Shown: positions 1-9,066 of the stretch, piece by piece | How the letters are laid out: each line of letters opens with the position of its first letter | Numbering within the stretch: position 1 is the first letter of the stretch | Source of the DNA: Cellulophaga baltica | Lineage (GTDB): Bacteria > Bacteroidota > Bacteroidia > Flavobacteriales > Flavobacteriaceae | NCBI RefSeq assembly: GCF_018861125.1 | Contig: NZ_JAHKQN010000020.1 | Location: 313,831-377,830, forward strand | Length of the DNA stretch: 64,000 nt | Direction: 5' to 3' | The notes under the pieces: model-generated | What the model was told of the DNA's origin: nothing | The model's input: the letters and a program-made list of their open reading frames with translations, nothing else | Databases searched by the model: none | Translations under genes and position numbers: made by a program

Positions 1-1
1 A

Positions 2-142
2 ACTGAAAATAAAACAAGCACTATTGATGTTACCATTACCTTTGAATCTTCTGATATTGAACTTATGGGTGAGATTGCTATTGAGGGTACTTATAAGCCA
101 AAAAGAAATATTTTTCAAAAAATTGGCTCAATTTTCAACTAA
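2..142 (+). CDS. C-terminal fragment, possibly of a carboxypeptidase-like regulatory domain protein
   Basis: This reading frame is open from the left edge and ends at TAA 140-142, giving 46 residues. The end reads FQKIGSIFN after a beta-strand-like stretch (VTITFES). That kind of tail is common in Bacteroidota envelope proteins with a carboxypeptidase-regulatory-like beta-sandwich, but the fragment is too short to assign a family firmly. The stop codon shares one base with the ATG of the following transglutaminase gene (TAATG), so the two are probably translationally coupled. Function is not inferred beyond that. Confidence 0.6.
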   Translation, partial: TENKTSTIDVTITFESSDIELMGEIAIEGTYKPKRNIFQKIGSIFN

Positions 143-1158
143 TGAAAATAGTCAATCTACTACTATGTATTTTATGCGTACAAATTGGTTATTCACAAAG
201 ATCTGATTTTGCTGAAATTAGTTTTACAAAGGCCGATAGTATTGCCATGCATTATAAAGGTGCTAGCCTTAATAAGTTGCCAATTTTAGTTCATAACCTA
301 ACGGTAAATCTAAAAACTGATGTTGAGAAATTTAGAGCAATATATACTTGGGTTAGCACCAATATTGAAAACGATTATGATTCGTATGCAAAAACAAAAA
401 GGAAACGTAGTAAAATATTGAAAAATAAGAATGCTTTTTTAGATTGGAATAAAAGCTATACACCTAAAGTATTTAAAAAATTAATTCAAAATAAAAAAAC
501 AGCTTGTACTGGTTACGCATACCTACTTCGTGAAATGACGAATTTAGCTTCAATTCCCTGCGAGATTGTTAATGGTTATGGTAAAACTGCAACGGTACCT
601 TTGAACCTTAAAAGTTTACCCAACCATTCTTGGAATAGGGTTTTATTAAACAATAAATGGTACTTGTGTGACGCTACGTGGTCTGCAGGGCAAACTAACT
701 TAGATGAAAACAATATTCCTAAGTTTAATTTTGAATATCATGACGGTTATTTTTTAGCAACTCCTGAACTTTTTATATTAAACCACTACCCCTTAGATAG
801 TCTAAATTCAGGGTTAAAAAAAGAGGTTACATTTAAAGAGTTTATCGCATTCCCTATTGTGTATAATAATGCTTTTAAATATGATATAATCCCTACTTCA
901 CCCACAACACTAGAGCAGCAATTGACTAAAAATGAAACTTTAAATATTACGCTATTATCCTTAAAAAAATATGAGGTAACTAAATTAAATTATAAGATAG
1001 GGAATGGTAGTTCATATAAAGACGGTAATCTTATTGAACTAGTTAAAAGTAATAAAGTTACGCTAGGCCATACATTTACAAAAACAGGTGTATTTGATAT
1101 TCAAATCTATTATGGTGATCAGATACTTTATACATATGTAGCTAAAATAAAAAGATAG
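142..1158 (+). CDS. Secreted transglutaminase-like cysteine protease superfamily protein
   Basis: The 338-residue product starts with a signal peptide of about 19 residues ending GYSQ, so it is probably periplasmic. A transglutaminase core spans roughly residues 60-185. Its triad is visible: Cys122 in KTACTGYA, His162 in PNHSWNRV and Asp177 in YLCDATW. Such domains act as proteases or amidases on peptide substrates, but the substrate cannot be read from the sequence. The C-terminal 150 residues look like a beta-sandwich. The ATG overlaps the upstream stop codon by one base, which fixes the start and suggests a two-gene operon. Confidence 0.85.
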   Translation: MKIVNLLLCILCVQIGYSQRSDFAEISFTKADSIAMHYKGASLNKLPILVHNLTVNLKTDVEKFRAIYTWVSTNIENDYDSYAKTKRKRSKILKNKNAFLDWNKSYTPKVFKKLIQNKKTACTGYAYLLREMTNLASIPCEIVNGYGKTATVPLNLKSLPNHSWNRVLLNNKWYLCDATWSAGQTNLDENNIPKFNFEYHDGYFLATPELFILNHYPLDSLNSGLKKEVTFKEFIAFPIVYNNAFKYDIIPTSPTTLEQQLTKNETLNITLLSLKKYEVTKLNYKIGNGSSYKDGNLIELVKSNKVTLGHTFTKTGVFDIQIYYGDQILYTYVAKIKR

Positions 1159-1480
1159 TAACAGTAATTTTAATTCTCTTATAAAATAAGTTTGTTAAAT
1201 TAAATTAGTATCTTAAAGATGTCATTACTAATACTATTTATCCAGTATAAATTTAAATGATCCTACTTTTATTTGAGTTAAAAATTAATCTAAATACAAT
1301 ATAGGGCGACCTGTTTTAAACCTAGTTTTATAAACTTTTACTTATTACTTTTATTATCTGACCTATAGGTCACTATCTTATACTGAAAGTGTACTATATC
1401 TAAATAAGTAAATTGTAATTTAGTTGTTCATTTTATCAAATATAGCACAGAACTCATAAAAAATTTTAACGTTTACTACT
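1159..1480. other. Intergenic region between the transglutaminase and YHYH genes
   Basis: This stretch is AT-rich, with no ORF of note on either strand. The only structured element seen is the 14-bp perfect palindrome at 1359-1372, listed separately. It presumably carries the promoter of the YHYH lipoprotein gene, but no convincing -7/-33 pair stands out close to that gene. Confidence 0.5.
1359..1372. promoter_or_regulatory. Perfect 14-bp palindrome, possible operator
   Basis: The sequence TGACCTATAGGTCA equals its own reverse complement. It lies 108 bp upstream of the YHYH lipoprotein start codon in otherwise AT-rich DNA. A perfect GC-containing palindrome of this length suggests binding of a dimeric regulator, but no cognate regulator is encoded next to it. 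Confidence 0.4.
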
Positions 1481-2542
1481 ATGAAAAAAACTACTTTTAA
1501 ATTATTAACATTAACCCTACTACTTGCTGGTTTTTCAGCCTGTAAAGATAAAGCTAAGAATAGCACTAGCACTTCGGAAGAAAGTGGAGAAGTTGTTGTT
1601 AATGTAAAGAAAGAAAACTTTCTTACTGCTAGTTTGGTTGAACCTATAACTATAGTAAGTAAAGAAATGTCTGATGGTACTACTGCAGATTGTTATAAGA
1701 TTGTAGCATCAGGCACACCTTCAGAACATGAAATGGGGCCTTGGTGTCCTGATAATATTTCAGATGATGCATCAAAAGGTGGTGTTTGGGCCGTTGATGG
1801 TGAACTTTACGATATAGATGGTGAGTTTATTAAAAATTTAGGTAATTTACTTGGTGACGATACATGGATGCTTTACGATAAAGAAACAGGTGAAATCACT
1901 AAAACCAAAACAAAGGATGAATGCAACGATGCTGCCAACCCTAATGTTGGTGAAGAATATAAAAATTATTGCGTTGAGTGTTTACCATCTTATGTTACCG
2001 GAATGTCACACACCTATTATATTCCTGTTACTCCTAAAAAAGCTGAAAAAGCATATAAATTTTTAAAAGGGCACCCAGGTGGTGGTCCTAATGACGGCGA
2101 AAGACCTGAAAGACCAAAAGATGGCGAAAGACCTGCGGGCCCACCTCCAGGTGAAAATTCTACAGCTCCTTCAAATAGAGGTATCGCATTTAATGGTGTA
2201 GTATTCAATGCACCTGCTCCAGTAGATGCAATACTATCTGCCTATACTATTGCTCCTTTTGATGATGCTGGTGGACACATTAACTTACACGAAGGTTACC
2301 ATTACCATGCTGCGACTGGTGTTTCTAAAAAAATAGCTCAAGATGATAATCATGCTCCTATGATTGGTTATGCAATGGACGGTTATCCAATTTATGCCAA
2401 TACAGATGCTGATGGTAATGAAGCTACTGACTTAGACGAATCAAGAGGTCATTATGATGAAATTAGAGGATACCACTATCATGTAGATAAAGCAGGAAGT
2501 AATAATTTTATTGACGGTTTACGTGGTGTTTATGCTTTATAA
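1481..2542 (+). CDS. YHYH domain lipoprotein
   Basis: The 353-residue product has a short lipoprotein signal with a candidate lipid-modified Cys at position 21 (GFSAC). Two YHYH motifs, at 273-276 and 331-334, flank a GYAMDGYPIYA segment, which is the signature of the YHYH protein family. The biochemical role of that family is unknown; the His/Tyr clusters could bind metal. A Pro/Gly/Glu-rich linker of simple repeats (GERPERPKDGERP) occupies about 199-225. The next gene begins inside the last codons of this one, so the two form an operon. A second YHYH lipoprotein is found near 28.7-29.7 kb. Confidence 0.85.
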   Translation: MKKTTFKLLTLTLLLAGFSACKDKAKNSTSTSEESGEVVVNVKKENFLTASLVEPITIVSKEMSDGTTADCYKIVASGTPSEHEMGPWCPDNISDDASKGGVWAVDGELYDIDGEFIKNLGNLLGDDTWMLYDKETGEITKTKTKDECNDAANPNVGEEYKNYCVECLPSYVTGMSHTYYIPVTPKKAEKAYKFLKGHPGGGPNDGERPERPKDGERPAGPPPGENSTAPSNRGIAFNGVVFNAPAPVDAILSAYTIAPFDDAGGHINLHEGYHYHAATGVSKKIAQDDNHAPMIGYAMDGYPIYANTDADGNEATDLDESRGHYDEIRGYHYHVDKAGSNNFIDGLRGVYAL

Positions 2543-3170
2543 AAAATCTTATTTTAAAATAGTTGTTTGCGCTCTACTTTTTGTAAGTAATAGCATATTC
2601 GCTCATAGTCCAGATTTTTCTAATATTATTATTTCAAAAACAGAAAGCGGGCAGGTAATCATGCAAATAAATACCTCGTTGACTGCTTTTCAGCATGAAA
2701 TTAATTTTTTAAACGGTGAAGGTGCTTACAAAACACCTGATGAGTTTAAAACTATGGCCCTTGATCTTTTTAAAAATAATTTTTCAATTGTTATTAATGA
2801 AAAAGACACCTTACAGTTTAAGAACTCGCAAATTTTCTTAGGTCACGAAACTAAAATAGTTACCGAATTAATCGGAATGCCAGAAACAGTAAATGTTATT
2901 CAAGTACAGAATAATATTTTTAAAGATATTACAAACAACCAATGTGTGTTAATATTTATGATGGACGGGTTTCCGAAAGAGAAATATACTTTAGATCGCG
3001 ATAATAATGATCGAATAGATTTAGAATTTGAAGATGGTAAATGGGTACAAATTACAGAAGATAATTCTGGATTTGATTATAAGTACATCTTACTATCAAT
3101 CGGAATTCTATTTGTCGTATTCATTATGTTTTATCTGATTAAAAAACGGCAAACAAAAAAAATACAATAA
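2532..3170 (+). CDS. Secreted or periplasmic protein with C-terminal membrane anchor
   Basis: The start chosen is ATG 2532. An in-frame TTG lies upstream at 2511, but the ATG puts the signal peptide (MLYKKS to SIFAHS) at the N-terminus. The product is 212 residues: a cleavable signal, a beta-rich domain, and one transmembrane helix at about 185-203 followed by a Lys/Arg tail (KKRQTKK). The 'AHSPD' start resembles the periplasmic N-domain of HupE/UreJ-like proteins, but the membrane domain of that family is missing. The gene overlaps the end of the YHYH gene by 11 bp and is followed by a strong terminator, so the pair forms one transcript. Confidence 0.7.
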   Translation: MLYKKSYFKIVVCALLFVSNSIFAHSPDFSNIIISKTESGQVIMQINTSLTAFQHEINFLNGEGAYKTPDEFKTMALDLFKNNFSIVINEKDTLQFKNSQIFLGHETKIVTELIGMPETVNVIQVQNNIFKDITNNQCVLIFMMDGFPKEKYTLDRDNNDRIDLEFEDGKWVQITEDNSGFDYKYILLSIGILFVVFIMFYLIKKRQTKKIQ

Positions 3171-3174
3171 CTTA

Positions 3175-3207
3175 AAAGTGAGTAGGCAAACCCTACTCAC
3201 TTTTTTT
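3175..3207 (+). terminator. Rho-independent terminator after the YHYH operon
   Basis: A perfect 12-bp stem (3175-3186 with 3192-3203) encloses a 5-nt loop and runs into a T tract. It starts four bases after the stop codon of the upstream gene. Confidence 0.9.
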
Positions 3208-3295
3208 ATTTTTAAAATACTTTGATTCACAGTAATTTACTATATTGAAAAGGAAAATTTTAAAAGAGTATTTTTAATAGTAAAAACATATAGTT

Positions 3296-3826
3296 TTGAA
3301 AGATAAAATTAATGCTATCTGGATTGATCTTAATGAAGAGCTGTACCTATTTATTTTAAAAAAAATAAAAAATGAAGAAACTGCTAAAGATCTTCATCAC
3401 GAAGTATTTATAAAAGTACAGTCAAAAATTCATCAATTAAAATACTCTTCTAAACTTACCTCTTGGGTCTACCAAATTACAAGAAATACAATTATAGATT
3501 ATTATCGAAACTTAAATAGAAATGAGTTTATAAATATTGATTTTGACATCCCTGAAAAAGATCATGAAAATTTTGAATACTCAAAACTAACTAATTGTAT
3601 CAATCACAAAATAGAAACTCTATCTTCTGAACATAAAGAAGCAATTCTATTAACTTCTTTTAAAAATTATTCACAAAAAGAACTAGCTGAGCATTTAAAG
3701 CTTTCATACTCTGGCACTAAATCTAGAGTACAAAAAGCTAAATCTATTCTCAAAAAAAATATTCTTGATTGCAAAAATCTTGAAACTGATACTACTGGAA
3801 AAATAATAGATTTTGATAATAATTAA
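3296..3826 (+). CDS. sigZ: ECF-type RNA polymerase sigma factor, SigZ-like
   Basis: The product is 176 residues. Region 2 (AKDLHHEVFIKV, TSWVYQITRNTIIDYYR) and region 4 (QKELAEHLKLSYSGTKSRVQKAKSILKK) are both clear. The short, Lys-rich form and the Cys just after region 4 match the SigZ-type group common in flavobacteria. No ATG is available in frame near the N-terminus, so a TTG at 3296 is the likely start. That TTG also forms the end of a TAGTTTTG sequence that looks like a -7 box, probably by coincidence. No anti-sigma gene is adjacent. Confidence 0.85.
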   Translation: MKDKINAIWIDLNEELYLFILKKIKNEETAKDLHHEVFIKVQSKIHQLKYSSKLTSWVYQITRNTIIDYYRNLNRNEFINIDFDIPEKDHENFEYSKLTNCINHKIETLSSEHKEAILLTSFKNYSQKELAEHLKLSYSGTKSRVQKAKSILKKNILDCKNLETDTTGKIIDFDNN

Positions 3827-3882
3827 TTTTTACTACGTCTTTTTTATACCCAAACCGTCTATTAATTATAAAAACAATTTAA

Positions 3883-4773
3883 ATGGACAATTCAAAAAAA
3901 ATTACGGTACAAATTATTAATGCTTTTGTAGAAAATGAAAAAGGAGGAAATCCTGCGGGTGTTGTATTAAATGCCACAAACTTATCAAACAAAAAAAAAC
4001 AAGCCATTGCTAAAAAAGTAGGCTTATCAGAAACTGCTTTTGTTTCTGAATCTAAAACAGAAGATTTTAAATTAGATTTTTTTACACCAACTAAACAAAT
4101 AGCCCATTGTGGACACGCTACAGTTGCTACATTTTCTTATTTGAAACAAATTGGTGCATTAACATCAAATAATTCCTCAAAAGAAACTATTGACGGTAGG
4201 CGAAAAATAAAACTTTCAAATAAGTTTGCCTTTATGGAGCAACTAGCACCAAAATATACCGATATAAGTGAAAATGAAACTGCAATATTAAAGTCATTAA
4301 GTATCACAAAAAATGACCTTTTACCAAATGCTTCTATTCAAATAGTAAACACCGGAAATTCTTTTTTATTAATTCCTGTAAAAGATACAAGCGTATTAAA
4401 AAATCTGACACCAAATTTTGAGTTGGTAAATAATATTAGCGGGCAGTATGACTTAATAGGCTATTATGTATTTACTACTGCAATTGATAACACAAAAAAT
4501 GATGCAACAAGTAGAATGTTTGCTCCACGCTATGGTATTTCTGAAGAAGCCGGAACAGGTATGGCTGCAGGACCTCTTGCTTGCTATTTACACGACATTT
4601 TAAAAGTTAACAAAACTAGATTTTTAATTCAACAAGGAAAGTTTATGAAAACACCATCTACAAGTTTAATTATTGTTGATATAAACATAAAAAAAGGAAA
4701 AATTAAAAATCTTATGGCAGGCGGAGAAGGAAAGTTAATAAAAGAAATTTTTATAACATTAGATGAAAAGTAA
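3883..4773 (+). CDS. PhzF family isomerase/epimerase
   Basis: The 296-residue product has the PhzF two-lobe fold signatures: GGNPAGVV at about 21-28, LSETAFV with the catalytic Glu at position 50, HCGHAT near 100, and SEEAGTGMAAGPL in the second lobe. The family includes PhzF, which isomerises dihydro-3-hydroxyanthranilate in phenazine synthesis, but most members act in unknown pathways. No phenazine genes are nearby, so only the family call is safe. It is cytoplasmic with no signal peptide. Confidence 0.85.
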   Translation: MDNSKKITVQIINAFVENEKGGNPAGVVLNATNLSNKKKQAIAKKVGLSETAFVSESKTEDFKLDFFTPTKQIAHCGHATVATFSYLKQIGALTSNNSSKETIDGRRKIKLSNKFAFMEQLAPKYTDISENETAILKSLSITKNDLLPNASIQIVNTGNSFLLIPVKDTSVLKNLTPNFELVNNISGQYDLIGYYVFTTAIDNTKNDATSRMFAPRYGISEEAGTGMAAGPLACYLHDILKVNKTRFLIQQGKFMKTPSTSLIIVDINIKKGKIKNLMAGGEGKLIKEIFITLDEK

Positions 4774-4960
4774 CTATATATAAATTAAAATATTCTATTA
4801 AATAGAAACATTTATCAGGTATTAAAATAAGACTATTTTAAAGAAATTATAACATAAAAAACCACTTAACATTTAGTGTTCTCTCTTTATTGTTTAGTAA
4901 CTTTAGATTTCAATTTAATTGACTACTAAAACCAAATTTAAGAACTCAAAATTTAAAAAA

Positions 4961-5806
4961 ATGAAAGAAATACTCTTAAATGATGGAAGAAAACTACCTA
5001 TTGTTGGTTTCGGTACTTATAAAGCGAAAGAACAAGACGGAGTAGATGCTGTTGCTACAGCAATAAAAAATGGATACACTTTAATTGATACTGCATCTAT
5101 TTACGGCAATGAAGAAGCTGTAGGTAAAGGAATTAAAAAAAGTGGCATCGATAGAGAAGAACTTTTTATAACCACTAAGTTATGGCGCGAATGTTTAAGC
5201 TACGAAGAAACCAAAATAGAACTTGAAAAATCTTTAGAAAGATTAGCTGTTGATTATATAGATTTATACTTGATTCACTGGCCAGCAAATGCTAAAAATT
5301 ATGACAACTGGCAACAAGCTAATGCTGATAGTTGGCGTGCTATGGAAGAATTACAAGCTGAAGGAAAAATTAAATCTATTGGGGTAAGTAATTTTTTTCA
5401 AGAACATTTAGAAGCCTTATTAAAAACAGCTAAAGTAACACCATCCGTAAATCAAATAGAATTTCACCCAGGTTATTGGCAACAAGAATTGACGGAATAT
5501 TGTCAAAAACAAAATATTGTTATTGAAGCCTGGTCTCCCTTGGGCAAAGCAGTAGTTTTTGATAATGAAGTACTTACTTCGATCGCTACAAAACATAACA
5601 AATCTGTTGCGCAAGTGTGTTTACGATGGGTGATACAGCATAATGTAATTGCTATACCAAAATCTACCACACCAAAACGTATTATTGAAAATTTAGAAAT
5701 TTTTGATTTTGAATTGACAGAAGATGAAATGAGTAGTATTGATGCCTTACCAAAAATGGGTTTCAGTGGTGAAATGCCAAATTCATGGCCTGATAGAGTT
5801 AAATAA
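4961..5806 (+). CDS. Aldo/keto reductase
   Basis: The start is ATG 4961; an in-frame TTG at 4919 would add a poorly conserved Lys-rich leader. The 281-residue product shows the full catalytic tetrad: Asp43 and Tyr48 in DTASIYGNE, Lys73 in TTKLW and His106 in LIHWP. The IPKSTTPKRIIEN motif near the C-terminus binds NADPH phosphate. It is closest in form to 2,5-diketo-gluconate or methylglyoxal reductases, but the substrate cannot be assigned. The next gene follows after 8 bp. Confidence 0.9.
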   Translation: MKEILLNDGRKLPIVGFGTYKAKEQDGVDAVATAIKNGYTLIDTASIYGNEEAVGKGIKKSGIDREELFITTKLWRECLSYEETKIELEKSLERLAVDYIDLYLIHWPANAKNYDNWQQANADSWRAMEELQAEGKIKSIGVSNFFQEHLEALLKTAKVTPSVNQIEFHPGYWQQELTEYCQKQNIVIEAWSPLGKAVVFDNEVLTSIATKHNKSVAQVCLRWVIQHNVIAIPKSTTPKRIIENLEIFDFELTEDEMSSIDALPKMGFSGEMPNSWPDRVK

Positions 5807-5814
5807 TACTATAA

Positions 5815-6225
5815 ATGGGCATTGAGAAAGATTTTATAAAGCGTGAGTTTGAAAAATTAAGTTTGTTTTTAACCGGCTTAATTGATACAACTAAGGTTAC
5901 TGAACCAAATGAAGGCCAGAAAACCATTGATAAAGTTAATGATGCTTTAAAGGAAGTTTTTAAGCTAAGTCTTCATGAAATTTCAACTAGTAATGATCAT
6001 GAATTCATCACTAAATTATCAACTTACGATGAAGTACATCTTGAAAAGTTAGCCACATTACTCTATGAAATTATTCAAAATCCTGACTTCACTATGCTAG
6101 GTCAGGATTTTGAAAAAAATAGCCTTAGTAAAAAAGCTATCGTTTTACTTAATTATATTGATAGTATTTCAACAACATTTTCAATAAATAGGATGCAAAT
6201 AAAAAATGAACTTAAAGCATTATAA
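5815..6225 (+). CDS. Small helical protein of unknown function
   Basis: The 136-residue product is cytoplasmic, rich in Lys, Glu and Leu, and predicted to be mostly helical. I do not recognise the family with certainty. It starts 8 bp after the aldo/keto reductase and is probably co-transcribed. Its 3' end overlaps the 3' end of the convergent LytTR regulator gene by 6 bp, so the two genes leave no room for a terminator between them. Confidence 0.65.
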   Translation: MGIEKDFIKREFEKLSLFLTGLIDTTKVTEPNEGQKTIDKVNDALKEVFKLSLHEISTSNDHEFITKLSTYDEVHLEKLATLLYEIIQNPDFTMLGQDFEKNSLSKKAIVLLNYIDSISTTFSINRMQIKNELKAL

Positions 6226-6948
6226 ACTCATACGATCTTTAAATATATAAGACTGCCTACGAGACACTTCTACCTCTTCCCCATTATTCATTTTAAGTTT
6301 TAGCTTTCCACTAAACCACGGAATCACTTCTTTAATATGATTCATATTAATCATTTGTTGCCTGTTTACTCTAAAGAAGTTCTCAATAGGCAACTTCTCT
6401 TCTACTTGATTTAATGATTTGTAAAGCATAGGCTTTTGATCTTGAAAATATACTCGAGAATAATTACCCACAATCTCAATTAAAGCAATATCACCAATTT
6501 TTACTAGCCAGCATTTTTCTCCATCTTTTATAAAAATCTGACTGCTTTCTGTTAATCTTTGTGAATCTGAAACTGCATCAACAGCTCCATCTAACTTAAT
6601 TTTTACTTTATCAATAGCTTGTGCAAAACGTTTATCATTTATCGGTTTTAAAAGATAATCTAAAGCATTGTACTCAAATGATTTAATGGCATACTCATCA
6701 AAAGCAGTGGTGAAAACTGTAATTGGTACTTCATCAAGCATTTCTAAAAGCTCAAAACCATCTTTTTCGGGCATGTTTATATCCAACAATAATAAATCGG
6801 GTTTTGTATTATTTATTAATTCAAAACCTTCATCTACATTGGCCGCTTCACCAACCAATTCAAGTTCTGAATGTTGTTTTAAAAGCTCTTTAATTTCGTT
6901 TCTTGCCAAACGAGAATCTTCAACAATAACTGTTTTTATTTTGCTCAT
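6220..6948 (-). CDS. LytTR family response regulator
   Basis: The 242-residue product has an N-terminal receiver domain with acidic pocket Glu10/Asp11, phosphoacceptor Asp56 (LLLLDINMPEKDG) and the KPIND lysine near 102. A C-terminal LytTR DNA-binding domain spans about 135-240 (FFRVNRQQMINMNHI, VSRRQSY). The ATG overlaps the stop of the upstream kinase gene by 4 bp, so kinase and regulator are translationally coupled. LytTR proteins bind pairs of CCGTT/ACAGTT-like 9-mers one to two helical turns apart. Four matching arrays lie upstream in this locus (9257-10859), and this protein is their most likely reader. Confidence 0.92.
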   Translation of the reverse strand: MSKIKTVIVEDSRLARNEIKELLKQHSELELVGEAANVDEGFELINNTKPDLLLLDINMPEKDGFELLEMLDEVPITVFTTAFDEYAIKSFEYNALDYLLKPINDKRFAQAIDKVKIKLDGAVDAVSDSQRLTESSQIFIKDGEKCWLVKIGDIALIEIVGNYSRVYFQDQKPMLYKSLNQVEEKLPIENFFRVNRQQMINMNHIKEVIPWFSGKLKLKMNNGEEVEVSRRQSYIFKDRMSL

Positions 6949-7997
6949 GCCATTGGTATTTTAATTGTTGCAACCACCTCTTCATTAATTTCTTCTAAAG
7001 AGAATGAAGCTTTTGGTCCGTATACTAATCGTAATCTTTGTCTAATATTTTTAAGTCCTAATTTAGTAGAATTTTTACTGATGCTCAATTTACCCGTATT
7101 GGTTACAATTACTTGCAGTTCATTATTATTAAATAATGTTTCTAAAACTATAGTTCCTCCATTTTTAAGATTTGAAATACCGTGTTTCGCGGCATTCTCA
7201 ACTAACAACTGAATAATCATTGGTGGAATAGAAATAGACAGTGTCTCTGCTGCTATCTTTTTTTCATACACCAAGCGATCTTCCATTTGAATTTTAGCTA
7301 GGGCAATATAATTATCGACCATTTCTATTTCTTCTTGCAACACAATTAAATCTACCGTGTTTTTTGATAATGCATATTGCAACATATCAGAAAGCTTAGT
7401 AATCATTTCACGGGATTTGTCAACATCTTCAAGCATTAATCCTCTAATATTGTTTAAGCTATTAAACATAAAATGCGGATTCACCTGCCCTTTTAATGTA
7501 TTTAACTGTGCTTCTTTTAAAGTAGCACTTAACGCTAAACTTTCTGCTCTATTTTTGTTTACTGCCAAAATAAATTTGACACCTAAATAAATACATGTCC
7601 AGATTAAGATTGTTATAGTACAACTAATAAAGTTTTGTACAAAAGATACGTTAGCTTTAATCCAAGCTATTTCTTCTTCTGTTTTAGTATAAAACAAATC
7701 ATAAATTTTATCCGCCAAAACAGAAGCTTGATAAAATAAAACAACACAAAAAATAAAGGCCAACATTAGCTTTACAAAGCTAGTTTTGGTGAAATTATTT
7801 ATATCTATATTTCTTTTTAAATAAAAACGATAAGCACTTGTTATACCAATACTAATAGCAACTGATAGTATAAAAGAAAACCATTTGTATGTGGGACTTA
7901 ATTCTGGTATCACAAAACCAACAGCACCAATCATGGTCCATGCAACAAATTGCAAAACCCAAAAAAGAAGCTCTTTATATGTTTTTTTTAACTCCAT
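6945..7997 (-). CDS. LytS/YehU-type sensor histidine kinase
   Basis: The product is 350 residues. Four membrane segments lie in the first 150 residues, followed by a His_kinase domain with phosphoacceptor His175 in VNPHFMFNSLNNI. The N-box Asn268 sits in VENAAKHG, and a GLKNIRQRL G-box is near the end. It has no large extracellular sensor domain, so the membrane region itself probably senses the signal. It sits one base after the stop of the degenerate paralogue upstream and overlaps the LytTR regulator by 4 bp. Together these form a three-gene operon. Confidence 0.92.
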   Translation of the reverse strand: MELKKTYKELLFWVLQFVAWTMIGAVGFVIPELSPTYKWFSFILSVAISIGITSAYRFYLKRNIDINNFTKTSFVKLMLAFIFCVVLFYQASVLADKIYDLFYTKTEEEIAWIKANVSFVQNFISCTITILIWTCIYLGVKFILAVNKNRAESLALSATLKEAQLNTLKGQVNPHFMFNSLNNIRGLMLEDVDKSREMITKLSDMLQYALSKNTVDLIVLQEEIEMVDNYIALAKIQMEDRLVYEKKIAAETLSISIPPMIIQLLVENAAKHGISNLKNGGTIVLETLFNNNELQVIVTNTGKLSISKNSTKLGLKNIRQRLRLVYGPKASFSLEEINEEVVATIKIPMA

Positions 7998-7998
7998 A

Positions 7999-9066
7999 TT
8001 AATTTGAATCAGTTATTGGTAACGCCAACCACAATGTGTTTTTATTTATCTCATAATTACTCATAAATTTAGCCTTAGCCCCGTAAATAAGCTTTAGTCG
8101 TTGCTTAATTTTATTTTCTAATACCAAACGATCTTTACTGTGAGTGGCTTTCCCGTTGTGAATTACTCTTAGCTGTAGTGTATTATTTTTTAAATGAGTA
8201 ACTATCTCTAATTCTCCATTTTGCTCCATATTTAAAACACCAAATTTTGTCGCTAATTCTATAAGGTTTGATAATAGCATTGGAGGTACTTCTAAAAATA
8301 ACGTTTCTGGTGCAATTGCTAATTGAACACTAAATCTATCTTTATCCGCTATTTTTAAAAGTTTAATATAATTTTCAATTATGGTTAACTCTTCTTCAAG
8401 TTTTACAAAATTGATATTGTTTTTAGTTAATGAATAGCGTAGCATTTCTGATAATGTAGTTAACATTTCTCTTGAAGCTGTAACATCTTCTAGCATTAAG
8501 CCTTTGATATTATTTAATGATGTAAATACAAATTGAGGGTTTAAATGACCTTTTAAAGTATTTATTTGTGCTTGTTTCAACTCATCTTTAAGTCTTAAAC
8601 GCTTTAGACGTTCTTGATTTGATTTCCGAAGTAACTTAATAATGTAAAAGAAGATAGTCCAACCAATTAATATAATACCATGTATTAAATATTTAAAGAA
8701 TCCTATTGGGTCTTTCGCTGGTAGATCATCAACATCAAGGTCTATTTCTAAAATTCTAGATATTCTTCCAAATATATAACCTAACCAATATAACACCTCA
8801 GGAATTAATAATATGACAATAACTATAAAACCTAATACTTTTAATACGCTGATAAAATTAAAAGTATCTAATGGCGCAAACTTATTTAGGGCTAATCGTA
8901 ATAAAGAACTGAGACACAAAAGAGTTGAGGTATACACTAATGCAATAATTAAAAGGTCTGCTAATGGCATATGTTTTTTAGCTACCAACCCTATAAAGCC
9001 CGAAAAAGAAAGCCAACCTATTAATTGAAGAATCCAAAATAAATTTTTAGAAATAAATTTTTGCAT
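7999..9066 (-). CDS. Degenerate LytS-type histidine kinase homologue (probable pseudokinase)
   Basis: The 355-residue protein has the same layout as its neighbour: four membrane segments, then a His_kinase-like region from about 160. The phosphoacceptor His is replaced by Gln178 (LNPQFVFTSLNNI), and the codon is plainly CAA. The N-box Asn is replaced by Leu271 (IELATKFG against VENAAKHG). The Gly-rich G-box reads LVLENKIKQRL. Autophosphorylation is therefore not expected. The flanking SLNNIKGLMLEDV segment is strongly conserved with the active paralogue, which suggests selection for dimerisation or a regulatory role. It is the first gene of the operon. Confidence 0.88.
   Translation of the reverse strand: MQKFISKNLFWILQLIGWLSFSGFIGLVAKKHMPLADLLIIALVYTSTLLCLSSLLRLALNKFAPLDTFNFISVLKVLGFIVIVILLIPEVLYWLGYIFGRISRILEIDLDVDDLPAKDPIGFFKYLIHGIILIGWTIFFYIIKLLRKSNQERLKRLRLKDELKQAQINTLKGHLNPQFVFTSLNNIKGLMLEDVTASREMLTTLSEMLRYSLTKNNINFVKLEEELTIIENYIKLLKIADKDRFSVQLAIAPETLFLEVPPMLLSNLIELATKFGVLNMEQNGELEIVTHLKNNTLQLRVIHNGKATHSKDRLVLENKIKQRLKLIYGAKAKFMSNYEINKNTLWLALPITDSN

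Noticed and set aside
3291-3298. TAGTTTTG as the promoter -7 box of the SigZ-like gene
   Set aside because: It overlaps the only available start codon (TTG 3296). If it were the promoter, the start would have to be downstream, and no start codon is available there.
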